Below, piece by piece: positions 1 to 7,855 of a stretch of DNA of 12,619 bases. How positions within the stretch are numbered: the first letter of the stretch is position 1; each line of letters starts with the position of its first letter. The stretch lies in the NCBI GenBank assembly GCA_018065375.1, contig JAGHTJ010000160.1, positions 1-12,619 of the forward strand, in the 5' to 3' direction. The notes under the pieces are model-generated. The model was not told the origin of the DNA, ran no database searches, and saw only the letters and a list, made by a program, of their open reading frames with translations. The translations under genes were made by a program, and so were the position numbers. This stretch comes from Candidatus Equinaster intestinalis (lineage in GTDB: Bacteria > Bacillota_A > Clostridia > Oscillospirales > Acutalibacteraceae).

Positions 1-1
1 G

Positions 2-1081
2 TATTCAAATGATGATATAGTAATACCTGCTCTTGAAAAAATAGGCTATGACCATAAGGATGCCACTGAATATACCGTTGCGGCTTGTTGGGAATTTATA
101 ATTCCCTTTGTAGGTGCGGATGTTGCAAATATCGGCGCACTCTCATATCCGAAAGCAGTTGATACCGTACTGCATAGAGAGTTATTAAACTGCAACACCT
201 ACGATGAACTTATAAGCAAGGTTAAAAAAGAAATATTCGGTATGGCAGACGAAATCTGCAAAAATATAAAGGATTTGTGGTTTGTACCGTCGCCGTTTAT
301 GAATGTGCTTATGGATTGCGATATATATAACGGTGGAAAGTATAATAATTTCGGCATTCACGGTACGGGTATAGCAACCGCCGCAGACAGCCTTGCGGCA
401 ATAAAAAAATATGTATATGAAGAAAAGTCGCTTTCAAAGCAAGAACTTTTAAATGCGGTTGACCAAAACTTTGTGAATACGCCGGAACTTATACATAAAC
501 TTCGTTATGAATCGCCGAAGCTCGGCAATAATGATGATTTTGTAGATGGCATTGCGGTAGAACTGCTTGATACCTTTGCAGATTCCTTAAAAGGTAAAAC
601 AAATTGCAGGGGCGGTATTTTCAGAGCCGGCACGGGCAGCGCAATGTACTATCTGTGGCACGCTCAAGAGATCGGTGCGTCCCCCGATGGCAGACGAAAA
701 GGAGAGCCGTTCGGCACCAATTTTTCGGTCAGTCTGTTTGCTGACATAAAAAGCCCCGTTACGGTCATTGCTTCGATGACCAAGCCGCATTTTGAAAATG
801 CTGTTAACGGAGGTCCGTTAACACTTGAATTCCATGAAAGTCTTTTTGCTGATGACGAAAGTGTTGAAAAGGTCGGGATGCTTGTTAAAAACTTTATAGA
901 CAGAGGTGGCCACCAATTACAGCTTAATACCGTCAACCGTGAAAAATTGTTGGACGCGCAAAAGCACCCCGAGAAACACAAGCAGTTGGTTGTCCGCATT
1001 TGGGGTTGGAGTGCATACTTTGTGGAGCTTGATAAGGAATATCAAGATCATGTTATATCAAGGCAGGCGTATTCAGTATGA
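2..1081 (+). CDS. Glycyl radical enzyme (pyruvate formate-lyase-like), C-terminal part, 5' truncated by window
   Basis: The reading frame is open from base 2, giving 359 residues, while the family is usually about 750-850 residues, so the N-terminal half lies outside the window. The catalytic cysteine is in ACWEF (Cys codon 86-88), followed two residues later by Glu (92-94). Cys-x-Glu is typical of GRE lyases, dehydratases and decarboxylases and unlike the Cys-Cys pair of true pyruvate formate-lyase. The C-terminal glycyl radical loop reads RIWGWSAYFVELD, with the radical Gly at 1004-1006; most relatives have RVxGYS, so Trp replaces Tyr after the Gly. ASPDGRR and GGHQLQLN are other family landmarks. 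These enzymes use a glycyl/thiyl radical for anaerobic C-C, C-O, C-N or C-S chemistry in the cytoplasm. The stop overlaps the start of the activating enzyme by ATGA, so the two are translationally coupled. The substrate cannot be told from this fragment. The GRE call is very sure. Confidence 0.93.
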   Translation, partial: YSNDDIVIPALEKIGYDHKDATEYTVAACWEFIIPFVGADVANIGALSYPKAVDTVLHRELLNCNTYDELISKVKKEIFGMADEICKNIKDLWFVPSPFMNVLMDCDIYNGGKYNNFGIHGTGIATAADSLAAIKKYVYEEKSLSKQELLNAVDQNFVNTPELIHKLRYESPKLGNNDDFVDGIAVELLDTFADSLKGKTNCRGGIFRAGTGSAMYYLWHAQEIGASPDGRRKGEPFGTNFSVSLFADIKSPVTVIASMTKPHFENAVNGGPLTLEFHESLFADDESVEKVGMLVKNFIDRGGHQLQLNTVNREKLLDAQKHPEKHKQLVVRIWGWSAYFVELDKEYQDHVISRQAYSV

Positions 1082-1833
1082 CGGGCATAATTTTCGATAT
1101 AAAGGAAATGGCAATACACGATGGTATAGGAATAAGAACAGCCATATTCTTAAAGGGCTGTCCATTAAGATGCCGTTGGTGTCATAACCCTGAAGGTTTA
1201 TCCTCAAAACCGCAACTTATGTATAAAGAGGTAAGATGTAAACATTGTGACCTTTGCAGGATACCATGTAATCACGAAGAATGTCAGCCGTTCGGCAGGT
1301 GCCTTCATGTTTGTCCCGAAAACTGCCTTGTAGTTACGGGCAGAGAGGTTGACGATAAAACCTTAACCGAAAAACTTAAAAAGAGTTCCGAAATTATGGG
1401 CAACGCTTTCGGCGGTTTTACCTTTTCAGGTGGCGAACCGCTTGTGCAAAGTGAGTTTTTACTTAAAATGCTTGATAATCTTAAAAACTTCAACCTTTGC
1501 ATAGAAACAAGCGGTTATGCCGATAGCAAAGTTTTTAAATCTGTAATAGATAAACTTGATTTTGTAATTATGGATATAAAGCTTGCTGATAGGAAACTGC
1601 ATAAAAAATATACAGGCGTTTATAACGATATAATACTTAAAAACTTTGAAATACTTAAAAACAGCGGTAAACCGTATACAATCAGAACACCGCTTATCCC
1701 AAACATTACCGATACAGAAGAAAACATAGCCGCAATAAAAAATATTATCGGAAATTCCAAATGGGAGCAGTTGCCATATAACGAAATGGCGGGAGCAAAA
1801 TACAAAATGTTAGGGATGGAATATCAATTTTGA
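1078..1833 (+). CDS. Glycyl radical enzyme activating enzyme (radical SAM)
   Basis: This 251-residue protein starts in the ATGA overlap with the GRE gene. It carries the radical-SAM cluster motif C28-x3-C32-x2-C35 in GCPLRCRWCHNPEG, a sequence typical of PFL-activase-like proteins. A Cys-rich insert at about residues 54-82 follows (CKHCDLC, then several further Cys including LHVCPENC), the ferredoxin-like region that holds auxiliary 4Fe-4S clusters in most non-PFL GRE activases. FTFSGGEPL is the SAM-binding GGE motif, and ETSGYA, MDIK and RTPLIPNIT are later barrel strands. It should cleave S-adenosylmethionine reductively and remove a hydrogen from the Gly of the partner GRE, installing the radical. 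The protein stops right after the conserved LPYNEMAGAKYKMLG segment, whereas relatives near 290-310 residues usually continue for about 20-40 more. The short tail may be natural or mark slight truncation. Function is sure; the substrate of the pair is unknown. Confidence 0.95.
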   Translation: MTGIIFDIKEMAIHDGIGIRTAIFLKGCPLRCRWCHNPEGLSSKPQLMYKEVRCKHCDLCRIPCNHEECQPFGRCLHVCPENCLVVTGREVDDKTLTEKLKKSSEIMGNAFGGFTFSGGEPLVQSEFLLKMLDNLKNFNLCIETSGYADSKVFKSVIDKLDFVIMDIKLADRKLHKKYTGVYNDIILKNFEILKNSGKPYTIRTPLIPNITDTEENIAAIKNIIGNSKWEQLPYNEMAGAKYKMLGMEYQF

Positions 1834-1882
1834 ACATAAATCTTATGATTAAGAGAAATTTTAATAATAAGAGGCGTATATT

Positions 1883-2119
1883 ATGAATTCAGAAGTTATA
1901 GTTTCTAAAACAACACATAGTTTGAATTGTCTGATATATTATCCGAATGTGTATACAGATTTGCCGTTGCTTGTATACTTGCACGGAGCCGGCGAGCATG
2001 GAAAAAGAATAGAACATGTTAACAGGCATGGCGTGCCTAAATTGGTTGATGAGGGCAAAGAAATTCCGGCGGTGCTCTTTGCGGCTGAGATTAAAAAAAG
2101 AAAGAAAACCGTTTTATGA
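1883..2119 (+). pseudogene. Alpha/beta hydrolase, N-terminal fragment with foreign tail
   Basis: The start has a fair ribosome site (AAGAGG about 8 bases upstream of ATG). The first ~65 of 78 residues look like the beginning of a small alpha/beta hydrolase (phospholipase/carboxylesterase or dienelactone-hydrolase type): strands LPLLVYLHG and the oxyanion loop HGAGEHG at residues 34-40, then a helix. The family is normally about 220-250 residues, so the nucleophile elbow Ser, the acid and the catalytic His are all absent. After KEIPAVL the sequence turns into a lysine-rich tail (KKRKK) unlike the family and ends in an ATGA overlap with the next gene. At the same point the DNA becomes visibly more GC-rich. 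The simplest reading is a deletion or recombination joining this hydrolase to sequence that originally preceded rsmJ. An assembly chimera is the alternative. The product is very unlikely to be catalytic. Confidence 0.7.
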
Positions 2120-2853
2120 GTGAACCTTCCCGTATTACCGTTTGTGCGGGGCCCGGTGCGGCAGAAGATTTTGCCGAAGCTGTTGCCCGCCGCGTAGGCG
2201 TGCCGCTTTCAACTGAGGCAGGCAGCGGGCTTACCCTTATGATAGATAAAAGCGGTGTATACCTGACAAACGGCAGTTTAACATATAAAGGCGATTTTGA
2301 AAGAATGCTCCCCCGCGTTACCGAGGGCAGGCTGAGCCACGAAATGCTGGTTCATGTATCTAAAACAAAGACCCCTCACCCCACCGCCATTGATGCCACG
2401 GCAGGCATGGGCGAGGATTCGTTTTTGCTCGCGGCGGCAGGCTACAATGTAACGCTTTTTGAGCAGGACCCGATTATTGCGGCACTGCTTAAGGATGCCC
2501 TGCGGCGAGCCAAAAAGCACCCCGTTTTAAGAGAAATCGCCGAAAGAATGCAGTTAATCGAGGGCGACAGCATTGAGCTTTTACCCCGCCAAAAGCAGGT
2601 AGATTTAATTTACCTTGACACGATGTTCCCCGCCCGCCAAAGAAGCGGACTTATAAACAAAAAACTGCAGCTTATTCAAAGCCTTGAGCGCCCCTGCCCC
2701 AACGGCGAAGCGCTGCTTACTGCAGCTTTTTGTGCCAACCCGCAAAAGATAGTTATAAAACGCCCCTTAAAAGGGGAGTTTTTGGGCGGCAGGCAGCCGC
2801 AATATTCGGTTAAAGGCAAAGCGATAAGATACGATTGCTTTGTTTTGAGATAA
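2116..2853 (+). CDS. rsmJ: Class I SAM-dependent methyltransferase, RsmJ-like (16S rRNA m2G)
   Basis: This 245-residue protein resembles E. coli RsmJ (YhiQ), which methylates the N2 of G1516 in 16S rRNA. Motif I, the SAM-binding loop, is DATAGMGEDSF at about 93-103. The acidic end of the next strand is in FEQDP (115-119), and the catalytic-site motif is YLDTMFP at 166-172, where RsmJ normally has YLDPMFP, so Pro is replaced by Thr. The RSGLINKK and KRPLKG segments are also RsmJ-like. The length is normal. The ATG overlaps the stop of the broken hydrolase ORF (ATGA), and only a weak purine stretch serves as ribosome site, which suggests translational coupling to whatever gene once lay upstream. 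The adenine deaminase gene begins 20 bases downstream with its own strong ribosome site. The exact target base in this host is inferred from the family. Confidence 0.85.
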   Translation: MSEPSRITVCAGPGAAEDFAEAVARRVGVPLSTEAGSGLTLMIDKSGVYLTNGSLTYKGDFERMLPRVTEGRLSHEMLVHVSKTKTPHPTAIDATAGMGEDSFLLAAAGYNVTLFEQDPIIAALLKDALRRAKKHPVLREIAERMQLIEGDSIELLPRQKQVDLIYLDTMFPARQRSGLINKKLQLIQSLERPCPNGEALLTAAFCANPQKIVIKRPLKGEFLGGRQPQYSVKGKAIRYDCFVLR

Positions 2854-2873
2854 TATTTTTAAGGAGTAGCAAA

Positions 2874-4672
2874 ATGTTAAACAAATTCTGCAAATATCCG
2901 CTTTATGAAGTGAGTGCACATCTTTCAAAGGTCGCTCTGGGTATGGAAAAGGCGGACACCGTTATTAAAAACGCGCGTCTTGTAAATGTTTGCACCGCCG
3001 AAATTGAGGAAGGCACCGATGTTGCAATCTCAAAGGGCCGCATTGCGCTTTTGGCGATGCCTCGCACTGCATCGGCGAAAACACAAGGGTTATAGACGCC
3101 GCAGGTCAATATATAGCCCCCGGATTTATGGACGGACATATTCATGTTGAATCCTCAATGCTTTCGGTAGGTGAATACGCAAAAGCGGTAGTTCCAAAAG
3201 GCACAACGGCAATTTTTATGGACCCCCACGAAATCTGCAATGTCTGCGGACTTGAGGGTGTTAAATTTATGGTTGAGGATGCCCGCCGCGCACCGCTTAA
3301 AGCCATTTCAAACGCTCCCTCCTGTGTACCGGCGGTTCCGGGCTTTGAGGACACCGGCTCGAAAATTACCGCCGCCGATATAAAGGAAATGATGAGCTGG
3401 GACGGTATAATGGGTCTCGGCGAAATGATGAATTTCCCAAATGTTATAAACGGCAATGAGAGTGTTCACGCGGAGCTTGCCGAAACGCTGAAATCCGATA
3501 ACATCATAACAGGCCATTTTTCAATTCCCGAAACCGGAGCGGCGCTTAATTCTTATATCGCTTCGGGCGCGCGCTGCTGCCACGAATCAACAAGACCCGA
3601 GGATGTTCTGGCTAAAATGCGGCTCGGTATGTATGCCATGATGCGCTACGGCAGCGCTTGGTGCGATTTGCCGGTTATAATAAAGGCGGTGCTCGAAAAT
3701 AAGGTGGACGACCGATTCTGTTGCCTTATTTCGGACGATACCCACCCGCATACGCTTATCGAAAACGGACATCTCGATTATATTGTCCGCTCTGCCGTAA
3801 AAGAGGGGCTCAGCCCCATAAAGGCAATACAGTATGTAACCATTAACACCGCAACCTGCTTCCGCATGGATCACGAAATGGGCAGCATCACCCCCGGCAA
3901 ATGCGCCGATATAGTTTTCTTTAACGACCTTAACGATATACATATAACAAGAACGATGATTAACGGCGATGTTGTTGCCGAAAACGGCGAAATGACGGTG
4001 GAAATTAAGCCCGCAAAGCTGCCCGCCGCCGTTCTTAACACAATGCATGTAGGCGAAACAATAACCCCCGAGGTGTTCCGCATAGCTCCGCCCGATAGCA
4101 AAGCCAAAACGGTTAAAACCCGCGTTATCGAAATTATACCCGAAAGGGTCGGCACCTACGAGCGGATAATTGATTTGAACATTAAAAACGGTTTTGTTGA
4201 GGCGGACACCGAAAAGGACATTATCAAAATGGCGGTTATCGAGCGTCACCACAAAACACATACAAAGGGCTTCGGCTTTATTAAGGGCTTCGGCTTCAAA
4301 AAAGGCGCGCTCGCGCAAACGGTGGCTCACGATGCCCACAACCTGCTTGTTGCCGGAACAAACGATGAAGATATGGCACTTGCGGCAAACACCCTTATTG
4401 AGTGCGGCGGCGGTATGTGCGCTGTGGCGGACGGCAAAGTTCTCGCCGTTGTTCCCCTGCCCATTGCAGGGCTTATGAACGACCTGCCCGCAAAAGAAAT
4501 GGCAGATCTGGTGGCAAAGCTCGATAAGGCATGGAAAGAAATGGGCTGCGTTATCGGCTCGCCCTATATGACCATGGCGCTCGTTCCCCTTGCCTGCCTG
4601 CCGGAGCTGAGGCTTACCAACCGCGGCCTTGTAGACTGCAGAACTTTCGAATTTGTTGAACTGTTTTGCTGA
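2874..4672 (+). pseudogene. ade: Adenine deaminase, frameshifted
   Basis: Adenine deaminase converts adenine to hypoxanthine and ammonia in purine salvage, using a binuclear metal centre of the amidohydrolase fold. The start at 2874 is chosen because AAGGAG (2861-2866) sits 7 bases upstream and the protein begins as family members do. The frame holds to about 3050 (KGRIAL), then changes: continuing in it gives a stop at 3093-3095, while the frame beginning at 3053 reads GDASHCIGENTRVIDAAG and runs unbroken to 4672. One missing base between 3050 and 3053 explains this. Repaired, the protein would have 599 residues, about the family's usual 570-600. Metal and active-site landmarks are intact: DGHIHVESSM, DPHEICNV, GHFS, CCHEST, ISDDTH, and the C-terminal RHHKTHTKGFGF and VAHDAHN. 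All key residues survive, so the lesion is recent, phase-variable, or a sequencing error. A shorter product from ATG 3128 would lack the N-terminal strand region. Confidence 0.9.
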
Positions 4673-4680
4673 GGAAAATA

Positions 4681-4940
4681 ATAAAAACGGAGTAGGAAGG
4701 GCGCTCTCACTTGAGGGTAAAAAGGTTTGGATGGCAAAATTTCCGCTTCGTTCTGCACAAAATTTTGCTCATACAAAACTGCTTGCACCTGAAAATAATG
4801 AATTTTGGATGAAGAACAATGAAAAAAATTGCCGACATACTGACGTATGTCGGCAATTTTTGAAGCAGTTATTCGCCAAAAGGCACATTTTCAGGCTAAT
4901 TATCCCTAAGCGAGAGCGCAAATAACCTGCTCCGTTTTAT
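4681..4940. repeat. Imperfect palindromic repeat element with terminal inverted repeats (MITE-like)
   Basis: The two ends are inverted copies of each other: ATAAAAACGGAGTAGG and GCGCTCTCAC at the left (4681-4710) match CCTGCTCCGTTTTAT and GCGAGAGCGC at the right (4910-4940). The match extends through AGGGTAA/TTATCCCT to about 38 bp. Further in, CCTGAAAAT (4788-4796) pairs with ATTTTCAGG (4887-4895), and the centre is a perfect 17-bp hairpin. The left arm has about 66 bp with no partner. The whole stretch could fold into one long hairpin, as expected of a non-autonomous MITE-like or other dispersed palindromic repeat. An open frame crosses it but looks like a by-product. The element lies between the convergent ade and helicase-nuclease genes. 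No clear target-site duplication was found. Confidence 0.65.
4824..4861. terminator. Bidirectional rho-independent terminator
   Basis: A perfect 17-bp stem, AAAAATTGCCGACATAC paired with GTATGTCGGCAATTTTT, encloses the loop TGAC. It is preceded by A and followed by T tracts, so it can stop transcription from both sides. It is placed between the converging ade (+) and helicase-nuclease (-) genes and forms the centre of the larger palindromic element. Confidence 0.85.
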
Positions 4941-4953
4941 ATGTGTTGGTTGC

Positions 4954-7806
4954 TCAAAGAACAAAAATCAAATAATACAAAAGAGCAAGAATCGGAATAA
5001 GAGCTCCTATTGCCGCTACAATTGTCCCGGTTAAAAGTGCTTTCATTTTCTTTTCTTGATATTCTTCTACAGATGCTTTGGATATTACATATTTATTGCC
5101 TTTTTTATATGCGGAAATTCTATCATATTTAATCAGTTCATATATCTTCGATTTACTTACACCTAACATTTCAGCTGCTTCTTTTGAATCTATTTCATCC
5201 GGTGAAAAATTTTGATTTGCATCATCTGCCGCTTTGGCGTAAGCGCCTTTGCTGTTCTCATTATTGCTTTCATTGGATTTTGCCGACTTATTATCAATTT
5301 CTCTCAGGCGTTCTCTCAGCTGCTCAAGAGCGTCTTCCGCTTGCTTAGATTGGCTCTGCGGATTTTGAGAAATATTTTTCGGAGCCTTATTTACGCTGTG
5401 TTTGCGATTACTATCAGACTGGCAACCGGCGTTGGCATAATAAACCTCTATCGGCTGATTTAACATACGCATAATATTAAGCTGGTCAATAGCATCGCAA
5501 ATCGCATTATGTGTTTCGATATATTGATTTCCATCCGTCAATAAATTGGTGATTGCTTCAACACCGTAATTTCTTTTAAGCCTGCCGGTGCTGAAACATT
5601 CCATATCTGCAGTAATTTTATTATTGAACTGCCTATATGCCGCAATTTTCATAATATCAAACCACAAGAAATATGATAATTCACTCAAAATCCTCTTATC
5701 AAAATCTGCATTGTATGCAAAAATGGCTTTAATATTAAACTGCTTCAATGTGTTTATTACGGACGCCATCGCATCGGCGCGATTGCATTCCAGGGGCTTT
5801 ACGCCGCACGAAATATTCAGCGAATATCCGTATATTGAAGGCGCGCTTGCTTCGGGCATAATAATATAGTACTCTTTCTTGACAATATCATATGTATGAG
5901 CATCCGCTATAACTAACCCTATCGACATTAATTTATCTGACAAGTTTGTTTCCGTATCAATTACAGCTATGTTATCGGAATCCGCCGTTTCCAAAATCGG
6001 CATTTGTTTGCTGATTGTTTGGCTGAAAATTTCCGGATTGCTTCTTTTCGTTGCTGTTTGTGCCACTGCATATAAAAAGCTTTCTTTATCGGGAATGGTT
6101 ATTTCATATTTTTCGTTTGTTCTTGTGTTCCACAAAATACCTTTTGGCAAATTTAATGCGGCGATATAACACGCGCATTGCAAAAAGTGCTCGTGCATTA
6201 ATTCCGAAACAAATTTAAGCTCATAAACCGTATCATTTTTAATAACATCTGCAAATCCTCTGGCCATAAATTTTTGAGTGCCGTAATGGTCAAAATTCAA
6301 AATGCAGAATTTTTGAACGGTTTCATCACCTGTGAATTCTTCCCGTAATCTTTTCCTTAGTTGTGCTTTGGCACTCTCGTTAACAAAGTTTTCCGGCACC
6401 TGCACAGTATACCTTTTTTGCTTTGTTTCCAAAGATGTAAGATATAAAATTTTTGCCTCGGTAGAAGAATCTTTTACGGTGCTGTTATAATACTCTCTGT
6501 TGATATGATCTTGCAAAAGAAAAAATTCTATTTCCATAGCAATAGAATAATTTTTGAAAAAATCCGCTTCCTGATAATTTCCGATGCAGGGAGATAAATC
6601 AATAAGCCCTTCTTTGGATTTGATGTCTATTTCCGATTGGTCTTCTGTTTCGATTTCTGATATGTTTAACATACTGTAGCGCTTTTCTATGTTTTCTTTG
6701 TACTTGAAATCAAACATATCTCTTATACCGACATTTCTAAGTGGGTGGGTATTTTGAACGGGGGTTGAAATTGTTTTTTCGGTTAAAAGTTTTTCTTTAT
6801 CTCCCACAAAAATTATTTTTTCTTTGCCCCGGCTCGCCGCTACACAAAAAATATTTTTCAAAATTTCATATTTTTGGTCAGGAACATGCGCGCGATAATC
6901 CCAATTTTCTTCTGTGTAATCAAAAATAACGCAAATTTTTCTTTCCAAACCTTTGCTGCTGTCAAATGTAGTAAAAATTGCCGAGTTGCCTTTAGGCTCT
7001 GTGGCGGCGGCATCTTTATCTACAATGCTGGCATACACGGTTTTTTTATTAAACTTCTCGGGATAATCGGTTTCAAGCCTGTTTAGAACGGATGTCATTA
7101 TGCCTGCTCGTTTGCCCAGGCATAATATTTCATCGGTATTATGTTGGCTTAAAAAAGGCACAACTTGTTCAGGCGTCATTATTTCAACACTTTGAGATTC
7201 GTTTACGCCAATAATGGTTTTATTCCATATTCTTCCCAATAACGCGGCATGCTCTTCATTTAGCCTGAAACATTTTGTGAAATTAATATCCGTGTAATAT
7301 CCTAAAAATTCTTTTATGAAATCCGGAACTGTTAATGTGGTTTTATCGTATATTTTTTGAGCCATATCACCAACGGCGATAATTTGAATACTCGGATTTT
7401 GGCTTTTGATGTATTCCAAAAGCTTTGAAATTTCAAGATCGATATCCTGATATTCGTCCATTATCAGGATATCGTAATTAATTATTGGCGGCTTTTCTTC
7501 CAAAAACACTTGTATGCAATCGGAAGAACTTGCAGATTTGCCGTTTTCTTTCAACACTTTATAGGCAAAACCGTGATAATTGGTTACTTGAACATTTTCG
7601 TTTTTTATTTTTTGTTTCGCATCAACTTTCAGTAAACGGTTATATGTAAGGTACAGCACGGATTTATCTTTAGGGAGAACATTACATAACTGTTGAATGG
7701 CTGTTGTTTTTCCGCTGCCAACGCAAGCATTTACCAAAATATTATTGCCTAATAATGCTGTATCAATAAATAATAACTGCTCATCTGTCAACTGTATTTC
7801 TGCCAT
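4954..7806 (-). CDS. Multidomain UvrD-like helicase / PD-(D/E)XK nuclease / DEDDh exonuclease with HTH and membrane tail
   Basis: This is a 950-residue protein of unusual architecture. Residues 1-345 form a compact SF1 helicase: Walker A GSGKTT (30-35), Walker B MDEYQD (116-121), VGDMAQKIY (145-153), CFRL (179-182), FTTFDSSKGLE (278-288) and VAASRG (322-327). Large 1B/2B insertions are lacking, as in Fbh1-like enzymes. Residues ~420-600 look like a RecB/Cas4-type PD-(D/E)XK nuclease: D520 in RGFADVI, E529 and K531 in YELKF, then Q543-x3-Y547. Residues 610-785 form a DEDDh 3'-5' exonuclease: D617 and E619 in DTET, D703 in AYNADFDKRIL, H766 and D771 in HNAICDA. A polar coiled linker (~800-865) leads to an excisionase/MerR-type HTH (870-918, SKEAAEMLGVSKSKIYEL) and a hydrophobic helix (923-949) ending at the C-terminus. 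All catalytic residues are present. The ATG has GGAG nine bases upstream and its own promoter. It probably unwinds and degrades DNA, perhaps membrane-tethered; the biological role is unknown and defence is an inference. Confidence 0.85.
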   Translation of the reverse strand: MAEIQLTDEQLLFIDTALLGNNILVNACVGSGKTTAIQQLCNVLPKDKSVLYLTYNRLLKVDAKQKIKNENVQVTNYHGFAYKVLKENGKSASSSDCIQVFLEEKPPIINYDILIMDEYQDIDLEISKLLEYIKSQNPSIQIIAVGDMAQKIYDKTTLTVPDFIKEFLGYYTDINFTKCFRLNEEHAALLGRIWNKTIIGVNESQSVEIMTPEQVVPFLSQHNTDEILCLGKRAGIMTSVLNRLETDYPEKFNKKTVYASIVDKDAAATEPKGNSAIFTTFDSSKGLERKICVIFDYTEENWDYRAHVPDQKYEILKNIFCVAASRGKEKIIFVGDKEKLLTEKTISTPVQNTHPLRNVGIRDMFDFKYKENIEKRYSMLNISEIETEDQSEIDIKSKEGLIDLSPCIGNYQEADFFKNYSIAMEIEFFLLQDHINREYYNSTVKDSSTEAKILYLTSLETKQKRYTVQVPENFVNESAKAQLRKRLREEFTGDETVQKFCILNFDHYGTQKFMARGFADVIKNDTVYELKFVSELMHEHFLQCACYIAALNLPKGILWNTRTNEKYEITIPDKESFLYAVAQTATKRSNPEIFSQTISKQMPILETADSDNIAVIDTETNLSDKLMSIGLVIADAHTYDIVKKEYYIIMPEASAPSIYGYSLNISCGVKPLECNRADAMASVINTLKQFNIKAIFAYNADFDKRILSELSYFLWFDIMKIAAYRQFNNKITADMECFSTGRLKRNYGVEAITNLLTDGNQYIETHNAICDAIDQLNIMRMLNQPIEVYYANAGCQSDSNRKHSVNKAPKNISQNPQSQSKQAEDALEQLRERLREIDNKSAKSNESNNENSKGAYAKAADDANQNFSPDEIDSKEAAEMLGVSKSKIYELIKYDRISAYKKGNKYVISKASVEEYQEKKMKALLTGTIVAAIGALIPILALLYYLIFVL

Positions 7807-7855
7807 TAAAGTTCAACTCCAAAAATAATATTATCGTCAAAGAATTATTGTAACG

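Noticed and set aside
1834..1882. A terminator after the activating enzyme gene
   Set aside because: Only short AT-rich inverted matches are present, with no GC-rich stem and no T run.
2835..3095. An earlier start for the first ade frame at 2835
   Set aside because: It would begin inside rsmJ without a ribosome site. The ATG at 2874 follows AAGGAG at the right distance and matches the family N-terminus.
3587..4339. A 250-codon open frame on the minus strand within ade
   Set aside because: It lies wholly opposite strongly conserved adenine deaminase sequence, has unusual residue content and no ribosome site. It is a shadow frame.
4653..4925. A 90-codon open frame after ade
   Set aside because: It starts inside ade in another frame, runs through the palindromic element and its central hairpin, has no ribosome site and no recognisable domain. 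It is best explained as a by-product of the repeat.
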